Part shown: piece after piece, positions 13,346 to 20,997 of the stretch | Layout of the letters: each line of letters begins with the position of its first letter | Numbering within the stretch: the first letter of the stretch is position 1 | From: JAUPVN01 sp964423475 | Lineage (GTDB): Bacteria > Patescibacteriota > Saccharimonadia > Saccharimonadales > CAIOMD01 | Direction of reading: 5' to 3' | NCBI GenBank assembly: GCA_964423475.1 | Contig: CAYRFD010000010.1 | Location: 1-27,729 of the forward strand | Length of the DNA: 27,729 nucleotides | Made by a program: the position numbers and the translations under genes | Notes under the pieces: model-generated | What the model was told of the DNA's origin: nothing | The model's database searches: none | What the model saw: the letters and a program-made list of their open reading frames with translations, nothing else

Positions 13346-15082
13346 TTAAAGTGCGATATTATTTGGATTGTTTGGGTCTTCGTGAGGTTCTGGGGCCGTG
13401 TTATCTATTTGTGTGGGTTGTTCTGGGCTTGTAGTTGGGCTAACAACCCCTATTGGGCCAATATCATCTGTTGAAATACCTGGGATTTGGCTAGCATCTA
13501 TTGTTTCTAGCTGGGGTAGCTCTGCATTACCCGACCCAACAGATATTGGGTTAGTGCTTGCAGATACAATGCTGTTAGCTACGGGGTTTTGCAAACTATT
13601 TTCTTCTGCTTCTTTGGCCATTTCTTCTTGGAATAGTTTGTTTATATCTGGTGTGCCCAGAGAATCTCCATTGTGCACAGGGCTAATGATTTTTTTACGA
13701 ACAGACGCAGGCTCTGGGTTGCGTGTGCCATTTTGGTCATCATCTGTTGGCTCTACAGGTATAACGGGTGGGATAGTATTATTTTGTGGAGCTTCTGAGG
13801 TGTCTGCCTGTCCTCCTAGCTGATCTGGTATGGTTGCATCTATTACTTCTGGAGCTGGCTCTGCCTGTTCTGTTGATTGCTCTGGCGTGGTTTCGGCTTG
13901 AGGTGACTCAGCCTCTTGGGGGGTTTCTATAGGGGCTTCTAGCGTGGTTGGCTCTGGGGCTTGTGTTTGCTCTTTGTCATCTGCTGTATTATTATTGGCG
14001 TCTGAAGGCTGTGTAAGAGGTTCTTGATGTTCGGAAATTGGCGTTACGCTATTATTTATAAAATCTTCTATTTGGTTAGTAACCTCTGTTAGTTCGTCTG
14101 CGGCAGGTTCTGCATTACCCGAATTTGCTATAGGCTGTTCTGGTGTTTCTTGGGGTGGCTCTAAAGTGGGCAATTCTGTTATATTCTGAGCAATTGGGTT
14201 AGCCGGTAGTGCCTGGGGCTCTGTACTAGCCTCTTGCAATGGTTCTTCTCGTAAAGTAGGCTCTTGTTGGGCTTGTGGTTGTGGTAAATCTTCTGTGGGT
14301 GGGTATTTAGCTTCTGGTGTAGGCTCTGTTGCTACAGGCTGTTCTATACTTGCTTGCGGCGGTTCTTCTTGGATAGTTTGTTCTGGATTATCAAATGTTT
14401 CTGTTGTTTGCTCTATTTGTTCTGGTGGGCTTTGGGGGGATGATTCTATAACTGGTGCTTGATCTTGATATGTTTCTTGTGGTTGGTTTTGATCTAGGGC
14501 CTGTTGATCAGGTTCTTGAGTGACTACCTCTATTGGTGTAGTAATAGTTTTGTCAGTAAAATTATTAGGTAGGGCTTGATCTGTTGAGGATTGTTGATTT
14601 TCTATATTTGGCTCTTNNNNNNNNNNNNNNNNNNNNNNNNNNNNNNNNNNNNNNNNNNNNNNNNNNNNNNNNNNNNNNNNNNNNNNNNNNNNNNNNNNNN
14701 NNNNNNNNNNNNNNNNTTCTTCTAAAATATCGTGCACTACGCGGGCAACATCTTCTAGGGTTACCTGTGATTTAACTAAATATTTGTTAGCACCTAGCAT
14801 ATCTGCCCGTGCTTTATCTTCTGCCTGGCTAAGGGCCGTCATCATAATTATTTTAACGTCTTTTGTTTCTGGTGTTTGGCGCAAAATATCAAGCATATCA
14901 AAACCACTAATTTTGGGCATCATAACATCGCTAATTATAAGATCTGGTTTTTCTGTGATTGCTACAGAAAGAGCTTCTTCTCCGTCGCGTGCAGAGACGA
15001 TTACGTAGCCTTCTGCTAGTAAGCGTTCGCCATATATTTCTCTTAGGTTGTTATCGTCTTCTACTAGTAAGATTTTTGCCAT
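13346..15082 (-). CDS. Response regulator with very long Pro/Gln/Glu-rich tail, interrupted by an assembly gap
   Basis: The start is taken as ATG at 15082 because AAAGG lies nine bases upstream and the receiver domain begins at once; TTG at 15118 is rejected. Receiver domain 1-122: VEDD, phospho-acceptor Asp52 in IISDVMMP, Thr82 and Lys104. No DNA-binding domain follows. Instead there are more than 400 residues of Pro, Gln, Glu and Thr with no predicted fold, then a small ordered-looking patch (VRKKIISPVHNGDSLGTPDI) near the C-terminus. The gap at 14617-14716 falls at the junction of receiver and tail, so true length is unknown although the frame stays open on both sides. It is downstream of and codirectional with the PAS kinase and is probably its partner. 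Confidence 0.85.
   Translation of the reverse strand: MAKILLVEDDNNLREIYGERLLAEGYVIVSARDGEEALSVAITEKPDLIISDVMMPKISGFDMLDILRQTPETKDVKIIMMTALSQAEDKARADMLGANKYLVKSQVTLEDVARVVHDILEEXXXXXXXXXXXXXXXXXXXXXXXXXXXXXXXXXXEPNIENQQSSTDQALPNNFTDKTITTPIEVVTQEPDQQALDQNQPQETYQDQAPVIESSPQSPPEQIEQTTETFDNPEQTIQEEPPQASIEQPVATEPTPEAKYPPTEDLPQPQAQQEPTLREEPLQEASTEPQALPANPIAQNITELPTLEPPQETPEQPIANSGNAEPAADELTEVTNQIEDFINNSVTPISEHQEPLTQPSDANNNTADDKEQTQAPEPTTLEAPIETPQEAESPQAETTPEQSTEQAEPAPEVIDATIPDQLGGQADTSEAPQNNTIPPVIPVEPTDDDQNGTRNPEPASVRKKIISPVHNGDSLGTPDINKLFQEEMAKEAEENSLQNPVANSIVSASTNPISVGSGNAELPQLETIDASQIPGISTDDIGPIGVVSPTTSPEQPTQIDNTAPEPHEDPNNPNNIAL
14617..14716. other. Scaffold gap of 100 N
   Basis: Exactly 100 ambiguous bases, the conventional placeholder for a gap of unknown size. 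It lies in repetitive Gln/Pro/Glu codons of the response-regulator tail, where short-read assembly often fails. Confidence 0.98.
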
Positions 15083-15151
15083 TATTTTAGCTACCTTTAT
15101 TATTAAGCTTGTTATCAATTATTGTAGCATGAGCGTTTTGTATAGTCATGC

Positions 15152-16399
15152 TTATTGTAATGCTCCTACTGTATTTGCTAGTGATTCTTCTTGAGATTTT
15201 AGTTGCTGAGCTTTTTCATTACCGAGTCTTGGTAGATTAATATAAAATGTGCTGCCCTTATTTAGCTGACTTTCTACCCAAATACGGCCATTATAAAGCT
15301 CTATAATTTTGCGGCATATAAAAAGACCCAAACCCGTGCCACCCACTGTGCGAGTTGCGCTGGTATCTACGCGATAAAATTTCTCAAATAAATGAGATAT
15401 ATCATCTGCCGGTATACCCTGACCTGTGTCTTGAACTCTTATTTGTACAACTTTGTCGTCTCCAGCAATACCAATGCTTATTGTACCGGTATCTGTATAT
15501 TTGGCGGCGTTATCAAATAAGTTGGTTATAACTTCGCGTAAGCGATCTGGGTCTATGTGGCAATAATAAAGTGGCCTTACTACTTTTGCATTTGTAACGT
15601 TATTGGTTTTTTGTTGTCCGTCTGCCCCAATTAAATATTCCATGTTAAGACCTTTTTTTTGCGCCGCAAAACGTAAGTCTTCTGTTAGTTGTTCTAAATA
15701 TGCACCCATCTCTACAACTACGGGGTGATTTTGCAAACGTCCGTCTTCTGCTTTGGCACTAGTAAGCAAATCTTGAAACAACTTGCCTAAATGTTGTGTG
15801 CTAGAATGAGCTTTTTCTAGATATTCGCGAGCTTTTTGATCTATGTTTGCAACTTTATCGTTAAGGGCTAGAGCAAGGTAACCCTCTATGGCGGCAACTG
15901 GGGTACGCATTTCGTGGCTTGCTGTACTAATAAACTCCGCTCTTTGAGATTCTGCCTCGCGCTCAGATGTAACGTCTCTAATTATTGCTACCGCGCCAGT
16001 TATATTTTTTTGTTGGTCTAGCAATGGTGTAACGGCAATATCTGCGGCTTTAATAGCATTATTGTTAGTTACAATATTGGCGTGGTTGTCTCTAACCGTG
16101 GCAAGAGATTGATATATTTTTTCGAATGGGTTTTCTAAGGGTTGGTAGGCCTCGTTTTTATCGTTAACTAATTTAATTACAGAATCATATTGTACGCCAA
16201 TTGCATCTTTTTGGGACCAACCGGTAATTGTTGCGGCTGCTGGGTTACAAGATTGGATTATTTTATTTGCATCTATTAGAACAACACCATCATCAATAGC
16301 ATTTAAAATTATGTCAGACTTTGTTTTTTCATCAAACAAGCTTTTTGCTAATACGTGTTCTTGATTATCTTTAGAAGATTTTTGTTTAAAACCAAACAT
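15152..16399 (-). CDS. Soluble PAS-domain sensor histidine kinase
   Basis: 415 aa without membrane segments. A PAS domain spans about 28-145. HisKA has TASHEMRTPVAAIEGY with phospho-accepting His162. The ATPase domain has an N box (NLFDNAAKYT), G1 QDTGQGIP, an F box (FEKFYRVD) and G2 GGTGLGLFICRKI, all standard. A Gln/Glu-rich 20-residue tail follows. It lies 69 bases upstream of the response-regulator gene on the same strand and the two likely form one system. The start ATG at 16399 has no Shine-Dalgarno site. A promoter with TTAACA/TATAAA (16440-16467) overlaps a 17-bp palindrome, so the operon may be under repressor or self control. Confidence 0.92.
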   Translation of the reverse strand: MFGFKQKSSKDNQEHVLAKSLFDEKTKSDIILNAIDDGVVLIDANKIIQSCNPAAATITGWSQKDAIGVQYDSVIKLVNDKNEAYQPLENPFEKIYQSLATVRDNHANIVTNNNAIKAADIAVTPLLDQQKNITGAVAIIRDVTSEREAESQRAEFISTASHEMRTPVAAIEGYLALALNDKVANIDQKAREYLEKAHSSTQHLGKLFQDLLTSAKAEDGRLQNHPVVVEMGAYLEQLTEDLRFAAQKKGLNMEYLIGADGQQKTNNVTNAKVVRPLYYCHIDPDRLREVITNLFDNAAKYTDTGTISIGIAGDDKVVQIRVQDTGQGIPADDISHLFEKFYRVDTSATRTVGGTGLGLFICRKIIELYNGRIWVESQLNKGSTFYINLPRLGNEKAQQLKSQEESLANTVGALQ

Positions 16400-16439
16400 T
16401 ATAAGATTGCCCAGCTTTTATATTTTTATAATGCATATG

Positions 16440-16467
16440 TTTATATTGTAGCCTACACTGTTGTTAA
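16440..16467 (-). promoter_or_regulatory. Probable promoter of the kinase/response-regulator operon
   Basis: On the minus strand TTAACA (16462-16467) and TATAAA (16440-16445) are 16 bases apart. The predicted leader is about 35 nt. The -35 lies inside a perfect palindrome. Confidence 0.45.
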
Positions 16468-16475
16468 TAACAACA
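16459..16475. repeat. 17-bp perfect palindrome, operator-like
   Basis: TGTTGTTA, one centre base, then TAACAACA. It overlaps the -35 of the leftward kinase promoter and ends ten bases before the -35 of the rightward tRNA promoter. Confidence 0.45.
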
Positions 16476-16484
16476 AAACAGAGA

Positions 16485-16513
16485 TAGACACATTATTGTA
16501 TTTATAGTACAGT
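16485..16513 (+). promoter_or_regulatory. Promoter of tRNA-Glu
   Basis: TAGACA (16485-16490) and TACAGT (16508-16513) with a 17-base spacer, ending 25 bases before the tRNA. Confidence 0.6.
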
Positions 16514-16538
16514 ATTAAAGATTGATGAAACCGTGTCT

Positions 16539-16614
16539 GGCCCCGTCGTCTAGCGGTTAGGATATCTGGTTCTCATCCAGAAGATCGCGGGTTCGAATCC
16601 CGCCGGGGTCACCA
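16539..16614 (+). tRNA. tRNA-Glu (anticodon CTC)
   Basis: 76 nt folding into a full cloverleaf. The acceptor stem is GGCCCCG with CGGGGTC, including one G-T pair at the second position. The anticodon stem TCTGG/CCAGA encloses TTCTCAT, giving anticodon CTC, which reads GAG. The T arm carries GGTTCGAATCC and the 3' CCA is encoded. No copy of its 3' end was seen elsewhere in the window, so there is no visible attachment-site duplicate despite the AT-rich cassette that follows. Confidence 0.97.
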
Positions 16615-16683
16615 AAATTATATTATTGCATATACTGGTTAAACCATTTGTTTTTTATTATCATTTAAGGCTAAACTATAAGT

Positions 16684-17634
16684 ATGATAATATCGGTTGT
16701 TGTGCCCGTTTATAATGAGCAAAATAGTTTACAGCAGTTTAATGATAAATTATTAGATTTTATTAGTAATCAGAAAGATGAATATAAAATAATATATGTT
16801 AACGACGGAAGCACAGACGACACATATAAATTGTTAAAAAACATAGCATTAAATAGTAAATCGGTATCTTTAGTTTCGTTGTCTAAAAATTTTGGTAAAG
16901 AAATTGCTCTTAGTGCTGGAATTTATTATGCTCAGGGCGATGCTGTTATTACCATAGATGGAGATGGCCAGCACCCCATTTCTTATATACCAAGCTTTAT
17001 AAGCAAATGGCAAAAAGGTGCTGCGGTTGTTATTGGGGTAAGAAAGAATCATGGTGGTTCTAGCTTTAAAAAACTTGCATCGGGTATTTTTTATAAATTA
17101 TATAATGCTTTTTCTGATGTAAAGTTAGTGCCATATTCTACCGATTTTAGACTTATAGATAAAAATGTTAGAACAGAATTTATAAAAATGCAAGAAACTA
17201 ACCGTATTAATCGTGGTTTGATAGATTGGCTTGGATATAGCAGAGATTATGTATATTTTGAACCAAATTTAAGACATGGTGGTGTTGCTAAATATAGTTT
17301 TGCTAAACTAATTAAATTAGCATCAGATAGTTTTGTATCTTTAACTCCTGTTCCGTTATATATATTTGGTTTTATTGGTATTTTAATTACACCCTTAGCG
17401 CTACTACTGGGGTTATTTATTATTTTTGAACAGTATATTTTAGGAGACCCCTTATTACTTGATTTTACCGGGACGGCAATGCTGGGAGTTTTAATTATAT
17501 TTTTAGTTGGTATGGTTTTAATGTCTCAGGGTATTATTGGATTATATCTATCTCATATTCAGGCACAATCCGCCAATAGGCCTTTATTTGTTATAGATTA
17601 CTCTAAATCAACCATAGATAAAGATGCAAAATAA
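16684..17634 (+). CDS. GtrB-like family 2 glycosyltransferase (polyprenyl-phosphate sugar transferase)
   Basis: 316 aa. The GT-A catalytic domain shows ISVVVPVYNE at the start, NDGSTD (Asp41 region) and DGDGQHP at 93-99 as the metal-binding acidic motif. Two membrane helices follow (about 225-247 and 262-287), as in GtrB and DPM1-like enzymes that move a sugar from a nucleotide donor to undecaprenyl phosphate on the cytoplasmic face. The ATG is preceded by TAAACT six bases upstream and no Shine-Dalgarno site, suggesting a leaderless start. It overlaps the GtrA gene by 11 bases. The sugar is unknown. Confidence 0.92.
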   Translation: MIISVVVPVYNEQNSLQQFNDKLLDFISNQKDEYKIIYVNDGSTDDTYKLLKNIALNSKSVSLVSLSKNFGKEIALSAGIYYAQGDAVITIDGDGQHPISYIPSFISKWQKGAAVVIGVRKNHGGSSFKKLASGIFYKLYNAFSDVKLVPYSTDFRLIDKNVRTEFIKMQETNRINRGLIDWLGYSRDYVYFEPNLRHGGVAKYSFAKLIKLASDSFVSLTPVPLYIFGFIGILITPLALLLGLFIIFEQYILGDPLLLDFTGTAMLGVLIIFLVGMVLMSQGIIGLYLSHIQAQSANRPLFVIDYSKSTIDKDAK

Positions 17635-18034
17635 ATTTAAAGCTATATTTAGCAAACAATTTATTAGGTATATTATAGCTGGCTTGACTTCTTTAGTATT
17701 TGAACTAGTTGTTTTATGGTTGGCTCATGATGTGTTTGGCCTATCTACGCCAATTAGTGTATCTATTTCATTTTGGGTAGGTTTGGTTGTGGCATTTATG
17801 TTGCAAAAGTTTTTTACATATAAAGAGCATACAAAATCGGTTGGTGTAGTATCAAAACAGATGATTTTATATGGGCTATTAGTAGCTTGGGACTATTTAT
17901 TTACTTTAGTGTTTGTAAGTTTATTAGCACCGTATATTACAATATATATAGCCAGATTGTTTTCTATTGTATTTATTGTAAGCTGGAATTATTTAATATA
18001 TAAAAAATATATATTTGTAGGTCATGAAAAATAA
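17624..18034 (+). CDS. GtrA-family membrane protein, putative lipid-linked sugar flippase
   Basis: 136 aa with four predicted membrane helices and the family start FIRYIIAGLTSLVFELVV followed by a KFFTY motif between helices 2 and 3. GtrA proteins are thought to flip the undecaprenyl-linked sugar made by GtrB to the outer face. Overlaps of 11 bases with both neighbours show that the three genes are one translationally coupled unit. Confidence 0.9.
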   Translation: MQNKFKAIFSKQFIRYIIAGLTSLVFELVVLWLAHDVFGLSTPISVSISFWVGLVVAFMLQKFFTYKEHTKSVGVVSKQMILYGLLVAWDYLFTLVFVSLLAPYITIYIARLFSIVFIVSWNYLIYKKYIFVGHEK

Positions 18035-20471
18035 GTTTAAGGTTATTTGGTTAAGTACGGTATTTGTTGCCATAGTTTTATTAACATTGCTTAGCTGGCG
18101 ATATGGTCAAATTTTGCTATTAAACGCTGATCAGCTTAGTGATGTTTTGTTGTTTGGATCTAACGATACGCTAAAGGGCGCACTTTTCCCGTCTACCCAT
18201 AGTTTTTTATTAAAATGGCCAATATTTTACATTATTGCCTTGCTTGGTGCGCAGCCTTATCAGTTTATTATTGTAACTGTGTTAATGAACTTAGCAGTAT
18301 TTTTATTTTTTATACTACTATTTAGACATATAACCAAAGAGTGGAAAATGAGTTTACTGGTAATGTTGGCATTTTTAAGTACTTTTATTCTAATACCGCT
18401 AGAACCGCATGTTGGTGCTTTACTACCTTTAAACTTTTCTATGATAACTACCAGAAATACAGAATACATAGCGTTTGTTTTTGCTATATTAATGCTTATT
18501 AGATCTAAAGAAAAAATTGGATCAATATATTTTTGGCTATCTGCGGGCGTGCTTAGTTTGTTAATAGCATCTGATAGATTGTTTTTAAGTTTTAGTATTG
18601 GTGGTGCAATACTTATGGGCGTTGTTGCTTTAGTGCTAAAGAAAAGGCAAATTATTAAACCTGCTAGTATGTGGCTGCTTAATAGTATAATTGCGTTTTT
18701 TGGTGCGTTTATAATTATTGCAATTATTAATTTAAGTAAAATCACATCTATAGGTGGGGTTGGTGCTTCTCCTTACGGGCTTGTAAGCTCAGTTTCTCAA
18801 ATTGCTAAAGCAATATTTTTTGCGTTATTTGACACGGCAAGTCAATTTGGTGCTAATCCGCTTCAGGTTCCACTTAAGCAATATTTAGATCAACCTGGTT
18901 TATTGCTGAACTTAGGAATATTATTTTATGCGCTTAATGCAGTTATTATGATTTTTGGTTTTTATGCGTTATATAAAGTAATATTAAATAGTAAAAAAGA
19001 TTTTTCTTTATATTGGCGTAGAGCAATAATTTATTTGTTTTTTGTGTGCATTGTAGCGTATGCAGTTTTTGTTAGCACAGATCATTATTACCCAGTAGAT
19101 GGCCGATATTTAAGCATAATATACTTAACTGTTTTTATGGCTTTAGCGCTTTATGCGCGTAACGTAAAGATATCTAAAAAATTGTACAAATATTTACTTA
19201 TAGCTCTAATGGCTGCTTGCATTGGTTCTTTTGCTACAGGCTATATAGTTTTGGATAAAAATGAACAATACTATCAACCAAGAATTCAAAGCTATGAGCA
19301 AGCTATAAAAGAAATGAAGACCAATAATACATCATATGTAATTGGTGATTATTGGGATGTTATGCCTCTAAAAGTACAATCTAAAAGTAAAATAAATATA
19401 GTACCAACTGTAAATTGTACAAATCAGCAAACAATTTTATCTAGTAGCAAATGGTATAAACCAATTTTAAGAAACGAACCAATTGCGGTGTTAGTTGGTG
19501 GAGCTAAAACCAATATTACGGATGTAATATGTACTAAGGCCATATATGAGCAGTTTTATGGAAAACCAACTACTATAGTAGACTTGCCTGCCCAAAAACA
19601 ACTTTTAATTTATAAAAATGGGGTTGAGCGGCTAGTACATCAGGGCCAAGCTAATACTTATAGTAATAATGTTACAATTGTGAAAAATAATAAAAACTTT
19701 TGTAAAAATGGTAAAAGTGTACAAATTATTGCCCATCAAGACGATGATTTATTATTTATGAACCCAGATGTGCAAACAGATGTTAAGGCACAAAAGTGCA
19801 TTTTAACGCTATATTTAACGTCTGGTGACCCGTATGGGCTGCCAGATTATCAGCAACAGCGAGAGGCGGGTGCTAAGGTCGCTTATAGTCATATGCTGGG
19901 GTCTAAAGAAGATTGGAAAACTGATGATTTGTATTATAAAGATATACACTTAAAATCATATACAAACGGCAGGGTTAGATTAGTGTTTTATAGGGTACCA
20001 GACGGAGGCCGAGAAGGCTATGGAGTAAATAATAAACAAAGTTTGCAACAATTGCTAGATAACAACGTAGAAAGTATTAGTAGTATAGATGGGCTAAGCA
20101 CATACACCAAAGATTCATTAATAGGTATAACAAGAACAATAATTAGTACATATAAACCTAATGTTATTAGAACCCAAGCCGCTGATTTAATTTTAAAAGA
20201 AGATCATGGTGATCATCAGGCCGTAAATAAGCTTGTTCAGCTATCTTTAAAAGATACTAAATATATTAAAGATATTCAATATTACCTTGGTTATCATGTT
20301 AGGATACTCCCAGTTAATCTAAGCCCAGATCAGGTACAAGAAAAATATGCTACTTTTTTAACATATGCTAAAAATGATGGAGCCGTGTGTCAATCGGTGC
20401 ATGATTGTAATAAAGATTTTGATTTTTACGGTAATTTTATACATCGCCAATACGTTGCTCCAAGGCAATAG
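18024..20471 (+). CDS. Multi-pass membrane glycosyltransferase-like protein fused to a PIG-L/LmbE-type deacetylase domain
   Basis: 815 aa. Residues 1-410 hold about ten membrane helices, with an acidic residue (Asp36) in the first outer loop as in GT-C fold transferases. Position after gtrB and gtrA suggests the GtrC role, attaching the flipped sugar to an acceptor. Residues 420-560 are soluble. Residues 565-810 are a PIG-L/LmbE-like domain: IIAHQDDD (His571, Asp573, Asp574) and EDHGDHQAV (His731) match the zinc ligands and catalytic Asp of MshB-type N-acetylglucosamine deacetylases. The final residue of the AHPDDE motif is Asp, not Glu, and Pro is Gln. The GT-C assignment is by layout; the PIG-L call is by motif. 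The fusion suggests a sugar transferred and deacetylated by one protein. Confidence 0.82.
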   Translation: MKNKFKVIWLSTVFVAIVLLTLLSWRYGQILLLNADQLSDVLLFGSNDTLKGALFPSTHSFLLKWPIFYIIALLGAQPYQFIIVTVLMNLAVFLFFILLFRHITKEWKMSLLVMLAFLSTFILIPLEPHVGALLPLNFSMITTRNTEYIAFVFAILMLIRSKEKIGSIYFWLSAGVLSLLIASDRLFLSFSIGGAILMGVVALVLKKRQIIKPASMWLLNSIIAFFGAFIIIAIINLSKITSIGGVGASPYGLVSSVSQIAKAIFFALFDTASQFGANPLQVPLKQYLDQPGLLLNLGILFYALNAVIMIFGFYALYKVILNSKKDFSLYWRRAIIYLFFVCIVAYAVFVSTDHYYPVDGRYLSIIYLTVFMALALYARNVKISKKLYKYLLIALMAACIGSFATGYIVLDKNEQYYQPRIQSYEQAIKEMKTNNTSYVIGDYWDVMPLKVQSKSKINIVPTVNCTNQQTILSSSKWYKPILRNEPIAVLVGGAKTNITDVICTKAIYEQFYGKPTTIVDLPAQKQLLIYKNGVERLVHQGQANTYSNNVTIVKNNKNFCKNGKSVQIIAHQDDDLLFMNPDVQTDVKAQKCILTLYLTSGDPYGLPDYQQQREAGAKVAYSHMLGSKEDWKTDDLYYKDIHLKSYTNGRVRLVFYRVPDGGREGYGVNNKQSLQQLLDNNVESISSIDGLSTYTKDSLIGITRTIISTYKPNVIRTQAADLILKEDHGDHQAVNKLVQLSLKDTKYIKDIQYYLGYHVRILPVNLSPDQVQEKYATFLTYAKNDGAVCQSVHDCNKDFDFYGNFIHRQYVAPRQ

Positions 20472-20478
20472 TTAATCT

Positions 20479-20524
20479 ACTATAAAACCGTCTTTTTGGC
20501 GATGCCAAAGATTGGCATATATAG
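20479..20524. terminator. Hairpin between convergent genes, weak terminator candidate
   Basis: A perfect 7-bp stem (20502-20508 with 20512-20518) with a 3-base loop, and an outer ACTATA/TATAGT pair. The plus side is followed by GTTTTAATT, so the T tract is imperfect. It lies between the ends of the PIG-L fusion gene and the HIT gene. Confidence 0.35.
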
Positions 20525-20569
20525 TGTTTTAATTGTTGGTACTTGATTGCTCTCCTGCTATTTAAATAA

Positions 20570-20995
20570 TTATTTTACAAATAAAAAGTAAGGTTTTTCT
20601 AGGCTAATGCTTAAGTTGGCAATTTTATCTTTAGTTTTTATTAAGTGCACATGTACGTGTCCGGCGACAGATCTAGATGAGCTACCTGCGCCTCTTACAT
20701 AAACATCATATCCTTTTGATTCGTATTCAAAAATTATGCTAAATATCTGTTCTTTTGCCGATATTGATAAACTTTTAAGATCTTTAGAGTGTTGTTTTGG
20801 TACAATCATTAATTGATCTATAACTTTTCGGTTTTCCCAATAACTGTAGGGGAACTTGTTGTGAACAAGAGATATACTATTATTCTGGTAAATAATTTTG
20901 TTTTTTGATAAATCACACAAAGAACAAATATTGCTGTTTTTATTTTCTAACTTTAATTTGTTGTATAATCTATGCTCTTTTTTAGTTCTATACAT
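20570..20995 (-). CDS. HIT-superfamily (histidine triad) protein
   Basis: 141 aa. The family signature GHVHVHLI gives the triad His113, His115 and His117; LMIVPKQH at 62-69 is the usual upstream strand and histidine. A CSLC pair (24-27) near the N-terminus may bind zinc, as in HIT/GalT relatives. HIT proteins hydrolyse or transfer nucleotidyl groups from phosphoramidate or dinucleoside substrates; the substrate is unknown. It starts two bases after the DUF2207 gene and has no separate promoter, so it is cotranscribed and probably coupled to it. It is more AT-rich and Lys/Asn-rich than the upstream gene. Confidence 0.8.
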   Translation of the reverse strand: MYRTKKEHRLYNKLKLENKNSNICSLCDLSKNKIIYQNNSISLVHNKFPYSYWENRKVIDQLMIVPKQHSKDLKSLSISAKEQIFSIIFEYESKGYDVYVRGAGSSSRSVAGHVHVHLIKTKDKIANLSISLEKPYFLFVK

Positions 20996-20997
20996 AG

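Noticed and set aside
13398..14584. Open frames antisense to the Pro/Gln/Glu-rich response-regulator tail
   Set aside because: They arise from the biased codon composition of the tail; no start signals or recognisable domains.
15083..15118. N-terminal extension of the response regulator from a TTG codon
   Set aside because: The ATG at 15082 has an AAAGG site and starts exactly at the receiver domain.
16539..20471. Genomic island integrated at tRNA-Glu
   Set aside because: No integrase gene and no second copy of the tRNA 3' end seen in the window; only the low GC and position hint at it.
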